Assembly (NCBI RefSeq): GCF_001591805.1
Contig: NZ_BCVP01000032.1
Location: forward strand, 1 to 64,000
Length of the DNA stretch: 64,000 bases
Direction of reading: 5' to 3'
Source: Neobacillus novalis NBRC 102450
GTDB lineage: Bacteria > Bacillota > Bacilli > Bacillales > Cytobacillaceae
Of this stretch, positions 7,730-16,427 are shown piece after piece; position 1 is the first letter of the stretch; each line of letters begins with the position of its first letter. The notes under the pieces were generated by a model, which worked only from the letters and a program-made list of their open reading frames with translations, made no database searches and was not told the origin of the DNA. Both the position numbers and the translations under genes were made by a program.

Positions 7730-7881
7730 TTTATACCTCCTCGGATTTATAATTCGAATTTTCGCTCTTTTCTATTCAAAAAAAATCATTGCTTAATCAA
7801 ATTGTACTATTTTTCATACTATTTATCGATAGCTGTGGGAAATTATTCTTATGGAAACTCACTTTACGCCATCGATTCAAT

Positions 7882-7916
7882 TAAAAAGACCCCTGATGGG
7901 ATCTCTACCAGGGATC
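7882..7916 (-). terminator. terminator of the thioredoxin-like gene
   Basis: On the minus strand GATCCCTG and CAGGGGTC (one GU pair) form an eight-pair stem with a 13-nt loop, followed by TTTTTAA, just after the stop codon at 7924. Confidence 0.7.
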
Positions 7917-7923
7917 AATTTAA

Positions 7924-8475
7924 TTAAAATAATGTCTGTTTAATACTATTGGCAACGGTTTGCCAAATAGCCGCATCCGTTTGGTAAGAAGTTGCAAGAT
8001 CTTTATAGAGCGCCATTTGCTTCTCCTGGAAATCCTCCGCATCCTTATCCGGCAAAGTGGCCCGCCGCTCCATCACAAGCGCCTGCACTTCAGGCGCCCT
8101 TGGCCCCCAAACTCCCACTTCACTACCTTCTTCATTTAGAAAAATATAAATAGGAATGGCTCGTGACGTGCCATTCGTTAAGTATTGATCCATTAACTCG
8201 AGATTTTGGTCGCGGAGGACAACACGCAGTTCCATACCCGCAGCCTCGGCTATCCGCATCAAAATCGGATTATTCAGCAGTGCATCGCCGCACCAATCCT
8301 CAGTTAGCACAATAGCACGCAGCTTTTGTGTTCTTAAAGTCTCCAGCTGACTTTGATCCTCGGCTGTCAAAACAAATTGCTCATAAATGGTAAGCATTTC
8401 GTCTTGATTACGCGTCATCGCGTTTATGTACTCGTCCATAGTCAATCCTTTTTGAAACCACGCATTTAAATCCAT
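7924..8475 (-). CDS. thioredoxin-family protein with WCGDA motif
   Basis: A 183-residue protein with a thioredoxin-like core: IVLTEDWCGDALLNNPIL has a single cysteine where thioredoxins have CxxC, followed by LRVVLRDQNLELMDQYLTNGTSRAIPIYIFLNE, which contains the cis-proline segment (AIPI). Such one-cysteine members are common in Bacilli and uncharacterised; thiol-disulfide or monothiol chemistry is likely but unproven. The ATG at 8475 follows GAAAGGGG, so the extra N-terminal 27 residues of the longest frame are dropped. No operon partner is apparent. Confidence 0.75.
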   Translation of the reverse strand: MDLNAWFQKGLTMDEYINAMTRNQDEMLTIYEQFVLTAEDQSQLETLRTQKLRAIVLTEDWCGDALLNNPILMRIAEAAGMELRVVLRDQNLELMDQYLTNGTSRAIPIYIFLNEEGSEVGVWGPRAPEVQALVMERRATLPDKDAEDFQEKQMALYKDLATSYQTDAAIWQTVANSIKQTLF

Positions 8476-8699
8476 CTTACTTGCACCCCTTTCATCTTCT
8501 TTTATCATAATCGTTTTAACCAAATCATACAAAAGAACCGCTTTTATTTGTTTCAATCATTATGTCATAAGTTTATTAGTCATGTATTATATGCGCCCCC
8601 TTTTTATTAAATTTAAGTGTCCTATAATGTACCTTTTATGTATTTATTAAATTTGCATTACCAATTGGTTGGACGCACTATAATCGGTAATAAAGTCTT

Positions 8700-10085
8700 C
8701 TAAATTCCCGGAATTAAGATAGTCATATCCATTCCATCTACTGTACTATGAAAAGCATATACAGGTTGATAATAGCCTTTTGAATCTAAATAATAGCTTA
8801 CGTCTATTTTATGGATATGTAAGGTATTTATCATTTTATTTTCAGAGTAATGATTAAATTTCCCATCTAAAATTTCTTTATATGCTTCTTGTTCGCTCTT
8901 TATTTGGACATCCCTTACCTTGTCATAGGTTATTAATTGATTGTCAATTCCCTTCACTGTATCATCGTTATAATAATTTACCGTTAAAGAACCATCTATA
9001 AGCTGATTTTCTATTATCTTTTTATCTACCGTCCACTCAAAAGTACCAGTTTCGACTTTTTTAAAATACGCGTCTTGTGGAATATCTATGCCAAATTTTG
9101 TTAAGTTGTCCTTTAAGGTTTCTTCATCTATATCTTTTGGCTTCTCGTCAAAGCTTGAAAAATCCGTATAACGATAACTTCCATCCAGGAATCGAAACCA
9201 TATATTATAAGATTTCTCATCTCTAATCCAATAAACACCTTCATCCGGATAGGAATTATCCTCCATATTCGATGTGTCAAGATTCATTCTTTTAAAAAAC
9301 CCTAGGACAAATTCATCAGCGGCAGCCTTTGTATAGCTTGGTGCTCTATAAATCGGGGCTGTTGTTTTACGATCAGCAAGCTGTACATCAATAGTGATTG
9401 TTGCATTTGTCATATTAGTTCTATGATTTGGCACGATGGAGAGATTCCCAAATTCCTTCAAATAGTAGTATGTAAACATGCTTCCGGACAAGATAACCAC
9501 TAGCAATAAAGGTGAAAAGTAGAAAAAGGATCGCTTTATCCCCTTTGCTTTTATTGAAATAGAGCCCATAATGATACCATATCCAATGATGGCACCCAGT
9601 AGATTATTAAATAGATCATCCACTTCAAAAATTCCATATCCCGTCATTAATTGGAAAGTTTCAATGGAAAGAGTAAATAACAATGCCGCTCCGATTGTCC
9701 AAATAGCTCTTCGATAACGTGATTGTAATAATGGCAAAAGGATTCCGAACGGTACAAACATAAATATATTTAAATACACGAACTGCCAATGCCTTACACT
9801 AAAACTGTACCAAGCTTCTCTATATGAACTAAGAAAAGATAATTCCATCCCGCCTTGAAAGTTTGAACCTCTATTCAAAAAGGTTACTCCAATCACCATG
9901 ATGACATATCCAGTAAACAATCCACCAAAAAGTAATTGCTTCTTGGAAAGTCTTTTCTTTCCTCTAAGGAGTTTTTTATATACTATGAAATACCCTATAA
10001 AGAAAATAATCCCTAAAACAATTAATGCTATTAATGCTAGAAAAAAATATTCCCTAACTATACCAATGATTTCTTGTAATCTCAT
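8700..10085 (-). CDS. VanZ-domain membrane protein with extracellular C-terminal domain
   Basis: A 461-residue protein. Residues 1-180 hold five hydrophobic helices with the VanZ signature (YLNIFMFVPFGILLPLL, SIETFQLMTGYGIFEVDDLFNNLLGAIIGYGI). A further helix near residues 187-207 is followed by about 250 residues predicted outside the cell, with two related halves containing KAAADEFVLGFFKRM and EQEAYKEILDGKFNHY and WTVDK-type strands, resembling YcdB/PepSY-like repeats. VanZ relatives give low-level teicoplanin resistance in some hosts; the function here is unknown. Divergent from the VOC gene; 235 bp between them. Confidence 0.8.
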   Translation of the reverse strand: MRLQEIIGIVREYFFLALIALIVLGIIFFIGYFIVYKKLLRGKKRLSKKQLLFGGLFTGYVIMVIGVTFLNRGSNFQGGMELSFLSSYREAWYSFSVRHWQFVYLNIFMFVPFGILLPLLQSRYRRAIWTIGAALLFTLSIETFQLMTGYGIFEVDDLFNNLLGAIIGYGIIMGSISIKAKGIKRSFFYFSPLLLVVILSGSMFTYYYLKEFGNLSIVPNHRTNMTNATITIDVQLADRKTTAPIYRAPSYTKAAADEFVLGFFKRMNLDTSNMEDNSYPDEGVYWIRDEKSYNIWFRFLDGSYRYTDFSSFDEKPKDIDEETLKDNLTKFGIDIPQDAYFKKVETGTFEWTVDKKIIENQLIDGSLTVNYYNDDTVKGIDNQLITYDKVRDVQIKSEQEAYKEILDGKFNHYSENKMINTLHIHKIDVSYYLDSKGYYQPVYAFHSTVDGMDMTILIPGI

Positions 10086-10320
10086 TTTCTATCTCCTTCA
10101 TACCAAGCCATGAATGGTGTTACTTTTTGCTTACCTAGTACTTTTCGTTTATTACTATATTACTTCTCTAAAGAAAATCTTACCATTTTTCAGTCCAACT
10201 AAACCACATGCTAATTTGTAAGTTAGTCGGTTTTTATTGAGATTTTTCATCTATTAAGGAGGAGAATGTTCTTTGCTTGAAGAAAGGTAAAGAAACAATA
10301 GTTTTATGGAGGGATAGAAA

Positions 10321-10752
10321 ATGGTCTCACAAAGAGTAAGTCTATTAACTCTAGGTGCAAGAAATTTACCTGCACTACGTGCTTTTTATCAATCGTTAGG
10401 TTGGGAAGAAACGGATTTTAGCTCGGATCAATACGCTGTCTTTAAAACGGCAGGCACATTGCTTTCCTTATTTCCGATTGCTGAGCTAGCCAAAGATGCC
10501 GGCATTGAAATTTCACAGTCCACCGAAACTTTTCATGCTGTTACCTTTGCGATTAATGTTGAGAAACCGGAACAAGTTGACTCTACCATTGAAGAAATCT
10601 GTGAGGCAGGCGGGAAAATTTTACGAGAACCAAGTGACGCCTTTTGGGGCGGCCGCACCGCCTATTTTGCCGACCCTGAAAACAATCTCTGGGAAGTGGC
10701 TTGGAATCCAAGCTCCGTCTTTGATGAACGCGGGGCGATGATCTCGTTTTAA
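10321..10752 (+). CDS. VOC-family (glyoxalase-like) protein
   Basis: A 143-residue vicinal-oxygen-chelate protein. It has two beta-alpha-beta-beta-beta halves: RVSLLTLGARNLPALRAFYQSLGW at the start and WGGRTAYFADPENNLWEVAWNP at the end, the latter being the usual metal-site E-containing strand. Substrate is not evident; relatives are called glyoxalase / bleomycin-resistance-like without proof. Good ribosome site (GGAGGG) and its own terminator. Upstream at about 10257 there is an unused AAGGAGGAGA site with no long ORF behind it. Confidence 0.8.
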   Translation: MVSQRVSLLTLGARNLPALRAFYQSLGWEETDFSSDQYAVFKTAGTLLSLFPIAELAKDAGIEISQSTETFHAVTFAINVEKPEQVDSTIEEICEAGGKILREPSDAFWGGRTAYFADPENNLWEVAWNPSSVFDERGAMISF

Positions 10753-10756
10753 TGTT

Positions 10757-10794
10757 AAAAAGGTATCTAAGAAGTATTTTAGATACCTTTTTTT
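10757..10794. terminator. terminator after VOC gene
   Basis: AAAGGTATCTAA and TTAGATACCTTT form a 12-pair perfect stem with T run, ending the VOC gene on the plus strand. Confidence 0.85.
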
Positions 10795-10815
10795 AAGTAA
10801 ATTTGCAGATATTTT

Positions 10816-10911
10816 TTATCAGCGGTTTTCTGGAATTTATCAGCGATTTTCGTCTGTTTTTCAGCGAATTAACGTCTTTTATCAGCGAATATGGGATTTT
10901 ATCAGCGAATC
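10816..10911. repeat. 21-bp-phased array, motif TTATCAGCGAAT (5 units)
   Basis: Units begin at 10816, 10837, 10858, 10879 and 10899 (spacings 21, 21, 21, 20). The core is TTATCAGCGA with a variable tail; the third unit has TTTTCAGCGA. It lies between two convergent genes, and its motif is the reverse complement of the array at 4655. Confidence 0.85.
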
Positions 10912-10958
10912 GATAAATATTCAACTAAAGATCCCTACACAATTAGCTGGAAAATCTA

Positions 10959-11504
10959 TTATTCTTCATTCCAATCCTCAGCCAGCATCCCGTATACCAT
11001 ATGGTCAACATAATGGTCATACAACCATTCGGCTTGTCTGATGCAGCCTTCGTTTACAAAACCTAGTCTTTCAGGAATACCTCGGCTTTTCTTATTCTCC
11101 ACTGCTGCCCTAATTTCAACTCGGTTTAACTTTAATTCTTTTATGGCATAATCGGTCAGTGCTCTAGCTGTTATAGTCATGATCCCATTTCCTTGGTATT
11201 CCGCGGCAAGCCAATAACCAATGTGAGCATTTTTATTCGACCAATCAATTGTGTTAAAGCTCGCAGCTCCGACGATTTCCCCTTTGAATAAAATTACCGC
11301 ATTCAAGCTTTTATTCTCGGCATAACCCTTTAAACACATTTGAATAAAACCTTTTGTATCCTCAATTTTAGTCGTCATATCAAGCCACGGGAGCCACTCC
11401 CGCAAATGTTCTCTATCTTGATTGGTCAGTTCAAATATTCTTTCAGCATCCTTTAATTCTATTAACTTCAGAGATACTTCTTCGTCAATCTTATGGATAA
11501 ACAT
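10959..11504 (-). CDS. GNAT acetyltransferase, RimJ/RimL (YdaF) type
   Basis: A 181-residue acetyltransferase. EVSLKLIELKDAERIFELTNQDREHLREWLPWLD at the N-terminus and IGYWLAAEYQGNGIMTITARALTDYA, the acetyl-CoA-binding motif A (Q-x-x-G-x-G/I), are typical, as is NRVEIRAAVENKKSRGIPERLGF. It is close in layout to B. subtilis YdaF, a ribosomal-protein N-acetyltransferase relative. Acceptor unknown. Start codon after GGGGGAGAATT. Its 3' end faces the VOC gene across a repeat array. Confidence 0.82.
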   Translation of the reverse strand: MFIHKIDEEVSLKLIELKDAERIFELTNQDREHLREWLPWLDMTTKIEDTKGFIQMCLKGYAENKSLNAVILFKGEIVGAASFNTIDWSNKNAHIGYWLAAEYQGNGIMTITARALTDYAIKELKLNRVEIRAAVENKKSRGIPERLGFVNEGCIRQAEWLYDHYVDHMVYGMLAEDWNEE

Positions 11505-11643
11505 AATTCTCCCCCTCTTGGTAACTAGTTTATTTTGAATATTAACATATTTCTCAGCATAAAAACCAAGTACTATCTTTTTCTACAAACTTTTCACAAG
11601 ATTTGTGACGAAGGTTCTCTTATATCAAGGAAAACCACATCTT

Positions 11644-11691
11644 CAATCAAACGATTGATTGGATAGAAAAAAACTAATCAAACGTTTGATT
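11644..11691. promoter_or_regulatory. two TetR-type palindromes
   Basis: CAATCAAACGATTGATTG at 11644-11661 and a perfect 16-bp palindrome AATCAAACGTTTGATT at 11676-11691, centre to centre about 31 bp apart. The form is that of TetR-family operators. No TetR gene is nearby in the window. Confidence 0.5.
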
Positions 11692-11821
11692 GAAAGAGTT
11701 AAAAAGCCTGCCAATAAAGGATTTCCCACTCAAATTCAGTTAGAAAAGTGTCGAATAGCAGAAGAAATTTTTTCATTTCACATTACCATTAGGTCGAAAA
11801 AACACACTTCATATCAGATCT

Positions 11822-11873
11822 TTGACACTTCGACAGTATTTCCTATATTTTCTTATTAACCAAACGTTTAATT
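11822..11873 (+). promoter_or_regulatory. orphan promoter with overlapping palindromic operator
   Basis: TTGACA at 11822, then 16 nt, then TATATT, followed by AACCAAACGTTTAATT at 11858-11873, a third copy of the palindrome seen at 11644-11691. The arrangement is that of a SigA promoter with a repressor site at the start point, but no ORF follows before the convergent gatB terminator. The 500 bp between 11504 and 12000 otherwise contain only a short unlikely ORF. Confidence 0.4.
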
Positions 11874-11965
11874 GAAAACAGACCGAGTACCCACTGACAT
11901 TGGTTTTTTCCCGGGAAATTGAAAAAAATCATGTCGAATCACGCTCGACTTTTTTCCACACAAAA

Positions 11966-11996
11966 ATAGCTAGCAGAGAGGATTCTGCCAGCTTTC
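11966..11996 (-). terminator. terminator of gatCAB
   Basis: On the minus strand AGCT-G-GCAGA pairs with TCTGC-T-AGCT around a 6-nt loop, then ATTTTTG follows. A second dyad GTCGA/TCGAC at 11934-11950 with T runs could terminate transcription from the other side. Confidence 0.7.
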
Positions 11997-11999
11997 GTT

Positions 12000-13427
12000 T
12001 TATCGTTTTTGTAATTCCTGTTGTAATAGCTGATTAACCAATTGCGGATTGGCTTGACCTTTTGTAGCTTTCATGAGCTGTCCAACAAGGAAGCCAACCG
12101 CTTTATTTTTTCCAGCCTTGAAATCTTCAATCGATTTCGGATTAGCATCGAGGACTTCAGAAATAATTTTCAATAGCGTTCCCTTGTCCGAAATTTGCAC
12201 GAGACCTTTTTCTTTCACGATTTTCTCGGCATCGCCGCCGTTTTCGATTAATTCTTTAAAAACGGTTTTCGCTATTTTCGATGAGATCGTTCCGTTTTCA
12301 AGCAACTTAATCATGCCGGCGAGGCCTTCTGGTGTCAACGCCACTTGATCAAGCTCTTTTGACTCGGCGTTTAAATAAGCGGAAACATCGCCCATGATCC
12401 AGTTCGAAGCCAGCTTTGCATCGGAACCGCCACCCACAGTTGCTTCAAAGAAATCGGCCATTTCTTTTGTCATTGTAAGCACCTTTGCATCATAAACAGG
12501 TAAGCCAAGTTCTTCCACATAACGCTTTTGCCGCTCGTCTGGAAGCTCAGGGATTTCCGCGCGAATCCGCGCTTTCCAGTCCTCATCAATGAATATATCC
12601 AATAAGTCTGGTTCCGGGAAGTAGCGATAATCATCAGAGCCTTCTTTGACCCTCATGAGCAAGGTTGCGCCAGTTGCCTCATCAAAACGACGAGTTTCCT
12701 GTTCAATGACCCCGCCTGCCGAAACCACTTCTTTTTGACGCTTTTCTTCATATTCCAGACCTTTACGGACAAAATTGAACGAGTTTAAGTTCTTCAATTC
12801 GGTTTTCGTACCGAATTCCTCTTGACCCACCGGACGAATGGAAATATTGGCGTCACAACGGAGCGATCCCTCTTCCATCTTACAATCGGAAACGCCTGTA
12901 TATTGAACAATTGACTTTAATTTCTCAAGATATGCATAGGCCTCGTCCGGAGTACGGATATCTGGCTCGGAAACAATCTCAACAAGTGGAGTACCCTGAC
13001 GATTGTAGTCGCATAATGAGTACCCTTTTCCATGGTTCAGTTTTCCGGCATCCTCTTCCAGATGAATTCTCGTGATTCCAATCCGTTTCGTATAGCCGTT
13101 TACCTCAATTTCAATCCAGCCGTGCTCGCCAATCGGCTTGTCAAATTGCGAGATTTGATAAGCCTTTGGATTGTCCGGGTAAAAATAGTTTTTACGGTCA
13201 AATTTCGTATGTGACGCAACTTCACAGTTTAACGCCATCGCTGCCTTCATTCCGAACTCAACTGCCTTTTTATTAAGAACAGGTAAAACCCCTGGATATC
13301 CAAGATCGATAACACTCGTATTCGTGTTCGGCTCATCACCAAACTGGTTTGGGCTCGCTGAAAAAATTTTAGAGTCTGTTTTTAACTCGACATGGACTTC
13401 AAGTCCGATCACTGTTTCAAATTCCAT
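12000..13427 (-). CDS. gatB: Asp-tRNA(Asn)/Glu-tRNA(Gln) amidotransferase subunit B
   Basis: Kinase and tRNA-binding subunit of the GatCAB complex, which converts Glu-tRNA(Gln) to Gln-tRNA(Gln) in organisms lacking glutaminyl-tRNA synthetase. 475 residues, as in B. subtilis. It begins FETVIGLEVHVELKTDSKIFS, contains LDDAGK-type LEEDAGKLNHG, VDYNRQGTPLVEIVSEPD and the C-terminal YqeY-like tail (GFLVGQLMKATKGQANPQLVNQLL). The ATG at 13427 is used rather than the in-frame GTG at 13436, because AGGGGGTG sits just before it. Last gene of gatCAB; separated by 12 nt from gatA. Confidence 0.97.
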   Translation of the reverse strand: MEFETVIGLEVHVELKTDSKIFSASPNQFGDEPNTNTSVIDLGYPGVLPVLNKKAVEFGMKAAMALNCEVASHTKFDRKNYFYPDNPKAYQISQFDKPIGEHGWIEIEVNGYTKRIGITRIHLEEDAGKLNHGKGYSLCDYNRQGTPLVEIVSEPDIRTPDEAYAYLEKLKSIVQYTGVSDCKMEEGSLRCDANISIRPVGQEEFGTKTELKNLNSFNFVRKGLEYEEKRQKEVVSAGGVIEQETRRFDEATGATLLMRVKEGSDDYRYFPEPDLLDIFIDEDWKARIRAEIPELPDERQKRYVEELGLPVYDAKVLTMTKEMADFFEATVGGGSDAKLASNWIMGDVSAYLNAESKELDQVALTPEGLAGMIKLLENGTISSKIAKTVFKELIENGGDAEKIVKEKGLVQISDKGTLLKIISEVLDANPKSIEDFKAGKNKAVGFLVGQLMKATKGQANPQLVNQLLQQELQKR

Positions 13428-13439
13428 TGTTTTCACCCC

Positions 13440-14897
13440 CTACAATTCCGGCTTTTGTTTATGAAAGTCTGTTGCTTGTTCGAAAGCATGTGCTGCTCGA
13501 TAAATGGTTGCTTCATCAAAATACTTACCGATGATTTGCAGGCCTAACGGCAAACCACCATCTAAGCCGCAAGGAACCGAAATTCCCGGCAAGCCCGCTA
13601 AGTTCAAAGGAATAGTTAAAATATCATTCGCGTACATTGTTAATGGATCCTCGATATTTTCGCCAATTTTAAAAGCAGGTGTTGGCGCTGTCGGCCCGAC
13701 AATCACATCATATTTGGCAAGCACATCTTCAAAATCTCTCTTAATCAAGGTACGAACCTGTTGTGCTTTTTTATAATAAGCATCATAGTAGCCAGAACTT
13801 AACGCAAACGTACCGAGCATGATGCGGCGTTTCACTTCATCGCCGAAGCCTTCTGCACGTGTCTTTTTATATAAATCGATTAAGCTTTCTGCATCTGGTG
13901 TCCGGTACCCATAGCGCACCCCGTCAAAACGGGCAAGGTTCGCTGATGCTTCAGATGAAGAAAGTAAGTAGTAGGCTGCTAGAGCATATTTGGAGTGTGG
14001 GAGTGAGACCTCTTCCCAAACTGCTCCTAGACCTTCAAGGACTTTTAAAGCAGCTAACACGGATTGACGCGCTGCTTCGCCAACTCCTTCGCCAAGATAT
14101 TCCTTTGGTACAGCAATTTTCAGACCTTTCACGTCACCTGTTAAGGCAGCCGCAAAGTTCGGAACATCTACATTTGCTGAAGTTGAGTCCATCGGGTCAA
14201 GTCCAGAGATTGCTTGTAAAAGAAAAGCATTATCCTCAACGGTTCTCGTAATCGGCCCAATTTGATCAAGGGATGAGGCAAAGGCAACAAGACCGAAGCG
14301 GGACACACGACCATAAGTTGGCTTCATGCCGACGACACCACAGAAAGAGGCAGGCTGGCGGATGGAACCACCCGTATCAGAGCCTAATGAAAATAGAACT
14401 TCTCCAGCGGCTACCGATGCTGCCGAACCGCCAGATGATCCTCCTGGTACCCTGTTAAGATCCCACGGATTCCGCGTTTTTTTAAAAGCTGAGTTTTCGT
14501 TCGACGAACCCATGGCAAACTCGTCCATGTTTAGCTTTCCAATGATCACAGTTTCTGCCTGTTGCAGTTTTTGGACAACGGTTGCGTCGTAAATGGGATC
14601 GAAGTTTTCGAGAATTTTACTCGCACAGGTTGTTCGTAAGCCCTTTGTCACAATGTTATCCTTCACACCAATCGGCATTCCAAATAGCAATCCTTTTTGA
14701 GAATCGGCTGCGAGTTTTTCATCAAGTAATTTTGCTGATTGCCGTGCCTGTTCTTCATCCAACGTTAAAAACGCCTGGACCTTATCCTCGACTTGGCCAA
14801 TCCGTTTATACGATTCCTCCACTAGGTCAGTCACTTTTAGTTCTTTCTTATGTAATAGCTCATGAAGATCTGAAACTTTATAATCAAATAAACTCAC
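13440..14897 (-). CDS. gatA: Asp-tRNA(Asn)/Glu-tRNA(Gln) amidotransferase subunit A
   Basis: Glutaminase subunit of GatCAB; releases ammonia from glutamine for transfer to the mischarged tRNA. The amidase-signature region is clear: GVKDN with the catalytic lysine near residue 79, then PGGSSGGSAASVAAG with the two serines of the Ser-cisSer-Lys triad, and GSDTGGSIRQPASFCGVVG. 485 residues, normal length. It follows gatC by 4 nt, so the two are translated together. Confidence 0.97.
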   Translation of the reverse strand: MSLFDYKVSDLHELLHKKELKVTDLVEESYKRIGQVEDKVQAFLTLDEEQARQSAKLLDEKLAADSQKGLLFGMPIGVKDNIVTKGLRTTCASKILENFDPIYDATVVQKLQQAETVIIGKLNMDEFAMGSSNENSAFKKTRNPWDLNRVPGGSSGGSAASVAAGEVLFSLGSDTGGSIRQPASFCGVVGMKPTYGRVSRFGLVAFASSLDQIGPITRTVEDNAFLLQAISGLDPMDSTSANVDVPNFAAALTGDVKGLKIAVPKEYLGEGVGEAARQSVLAALKVLEGLGAVWEEVSLPHSKYALAAYYLLSSSEASANLARFDGVRYGYRTPDAESLIDLYKKTRAEGFGDEVKRRIMLGTFALSSGYYDAYYKKAQQVRTLIKRDFEDVLAKYDVIVGPTAPTPAFKIGENIEDPLTMYANDILTIPLNLAGLPGISVPCGLDGGLPLGLQIIGKYFDEATIYRAAHAFEQATDFHKQKPEL

Positions 14898-14901
14898 TTT
14901 T

Positions 14902-15201
14902 TTAATCCTCCTTTCCCATTATATTCGGTACTTTAATCTGTCCGTCTTGATGCTCCGGTGCATTTTTCAGTACCTCTTCCCTCGGCAATCCTTTTTGCGG
15001 AATATCCTCCCGCAAGACATTTTTCATATCAAGCACATGGTATGTAGGTTCCACATTTTCTGTATCCAATTCATTTAACTGTTCTGCAAAGGTAATAATC
15101 GCATCGAGCTGCTTTGTGAACTTTTCCGCTTCTTCTTCTGTAATCGCCAAGCGTGCTAAGTTGGCAACATGTTTCACCTGGTCATTTGAAATTCGTGACA
15201 T
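14902..15201 (-). CDS. gatC: Asp-tRNA(Asn)/Glu-tRNA(Gln) amidotransferase subunit C
   Basis: Small subunit that stabilises GatA-GatB. It reads SNDQVKHVANLARLAITEEEAEKF then the NVEPTYHVLDMKNVLREDIP stretch typical of the family. The ATG at 15201 is selected because GGGGGTC lies upstream; the longer frame to 15222 has no ribosome site. 99 residues. First gene of the operon; a TATCAT -10 with TTGCGG 18 nt upstream lies near 15240-15270. Confidence 0.95.
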   Translation of the reverse strand: MSRISNDQVKHVANLARLAITEEEAEKFTKQLDAIITFAEQLNELDTENVEPTYHVLDMKNVLREDIPQKGLPREEVLKNAPEHQDGQIKVPNIMGKED

Positions 15202-15358
15202 AATTTTGACCCCCAATCCCAACGCTATTTTAATATTGATGATACCAAACTTTTCCGCGTTACCGCAATGATTCCTTCTTCAGTATGGACAATAGTTAGT
15301 CTTTTTAGATTATGACGAATCCCATACAATACCTTTTTCCATGAATTTCAATAAAGGT

Positions 15359-15405
15359 TTATCACTGACTTTACTGAAACATTCCCTTATAATAGTCAGT
15401 GATAA
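15359..15405 (+). promoter_or_regulatory. promoter embraced by a 12-bp inverted repeat
   Basis: TTATCACTGACT (15359-15370) and its exact inverse AGTCAGTGATAA (15394-15405), centres 35 bp apart. A TATAAT -10 at 15388-15393 abuts the right arm. This looks like an operator pair for a dimeric regulator covering the promoter of the lysozyme-like gene; no known consensus is recognised. Confidence 0.55.
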
Positions 15406-15427
15406 TTGAGTTTAGGAGAGTTACTGA

Positions 15428-16084
15428 ATGAAAAAACGAAGACGGAGTAAATTCAAAACCTTTTTCGTGCTGTTTATCATTTTTTGCGCGTTAGCGATGT
15501 TTCAAAATCATTTCCAAAAACAAAGTTCCCCTCATATAGTAGAAAACGATCCATTTACTGACGTAAAAAAATATACACCTATAATACACGATGAATTAGC
15601 GAAATATCAGCTTGAAAGTCATACAGATACCCTTATTGCCCTCATGCAGCAAGAAAGCCGCGGTAAGGGCGGAGATCCGATGCAGGCTTCTGAGTCGGCT
15701 GGTTTAGCACCAAACACCATTAACGATCCGAAACAAAGTATTCAAGCTGGAGTCAAACATTTTCAGAGCGTACTTACTTATGGAAATCAAAAAAAGGTTG
15801 ATTTTCCCACGATTATTCAGGCATATAACATGGGCAGGGGCTATGTTGACTATGTCGCGCAGCACGGCGGCAAACATAGTGAGGCGTTAGCGAAGGAATT
15901 TTCGCTTCTCCGCGTAAAAGAAAAGCCAAACATTTACACATGCGGCGGCGATAAAACTAATTTCCGTTATCCCTATTGCTATGGTGATTTTACCTACAGC
16001 ACAAAAGTAGCGAAAAATATGCAATTGTTAGTGGATAGTATTCCAGTGAATAGCAGTGAAAAAACACCCGGTGAAGCCTATTAA
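15428..16084 (+). CDS. lysozyme-like (CwlT/YocA-type) muramidase domain protein
   Basis: A 218-residue secreted or membrane-anchored peptidoglycan hydrolase. A basic N-terminus (KKRRRSKFK) and a hydrophobic segment at about residues 11-26 act as signal or anchor. The catalytic domain shows LIALMQQESRGKGGDPMQASES, matching the catalytic-glutamate region of the bacterial lysozyme-like family (PF13702 type), then NDPKQSIQAGVKHF and IIQAYNMGRGYVDYV. Ribosome site TAGGAGAG. Similar genes also occur on mobile elements, but nothing mobile is seen here. Monocistronic, with a terminator overlapping its stop codon. Confidence 0.82.
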   Translation: MKKRRRSKFKTFFVLFIIFCALAMFQNHFQKQSSPHIVENDPFTDVKKYTPIIHDELAKYQLESHTDTLIALMQQESRGKGGDPMQASESAGLAPNTINDPKQSIQAGVKHFQSVLTYGNQKKVDFPTIIQAYNMGRGYVDYVAQHGGKHSEALAKEFSLLRVKEKPNIYTCGGDKTNFRYPYCYGDFTYSTKVAKNMQLLVDSIPVNSSEKTPGEAY

Positions 16085-16107
16085 AGATTCAGCGGGTGTT
16101 TTCATTT
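16061..16107 (+). terminator. terminator overlapping the stop of the lysozyme-like gene
   Basis: AAAACACCCG (16061-16070) and CGGGTGTTTT (16093-16102) make a ten-pair stem whose loop contains the stop codon; T-rich sequence follows. Confidence 0.75.
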
Positions 16108-16119
16108 AAGGCGTTTTTG

Positions 16120-16377
16120 CTAATCTATACTGCTAACCTTCTTATTAAACCAATGAACATACCCGCAGCGATGACAGGTCAAAATCGTTGCAGAGCGATT
16201 GGCGAAATCTAGATTGAACAAAGTGGCCAATGCTGTATTTAATTGAGCATAACCGTGCTCAAATTGATTATGCTGACAGTGAACACAAGTTACTTCGATT
16301 CCATTTGCCTGATACTGACCTGGCCCGAATGACTTCTTTATGTTTTTTGCAAACAGTTTAACGAATCCCTTTGCCAT
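16120..16377 (-). CDS. small zinc-ribbon protein
   Basis: An 85-residue protein with two cysteine pairs, VTCVHCQHNQF and LTCHRCGYVHWF, separated by about 35 residues: a treble-clef or zinc-ribbon arrangement. The N-terminus is basic (AKGFVKLFAKNIKKSFG). The start at 16377 follows GTAGGGAGA. Relatives in Bacilli are annotated only as hypothetical or DNA-binding proteins. It is translated after the phosphatase-like gene, separated by about 50 nt, and probably forms a two-gene operon. Confidence 0.7.
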   Translation of the reverse strand: MAKGFVKLFAKNIKKSFGPGQYQANGIEVTCVHCQHNQFEHGYAQLNTALATLFNLDFANRSATILTCHRCGYVHWFNKKVSSID

Positions 16378-16427
16378 ACGACTTCTCCCTACATTATTAT
16401 TTTGAAACCTCAATATACTCGGCAACT

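Noticed and set aside
11659..11859. 66-residue ORF between GNAT and gatB
   Set aside because: Starts within an operator-like palindrome, no ribosome site, composition unlike neighbours.
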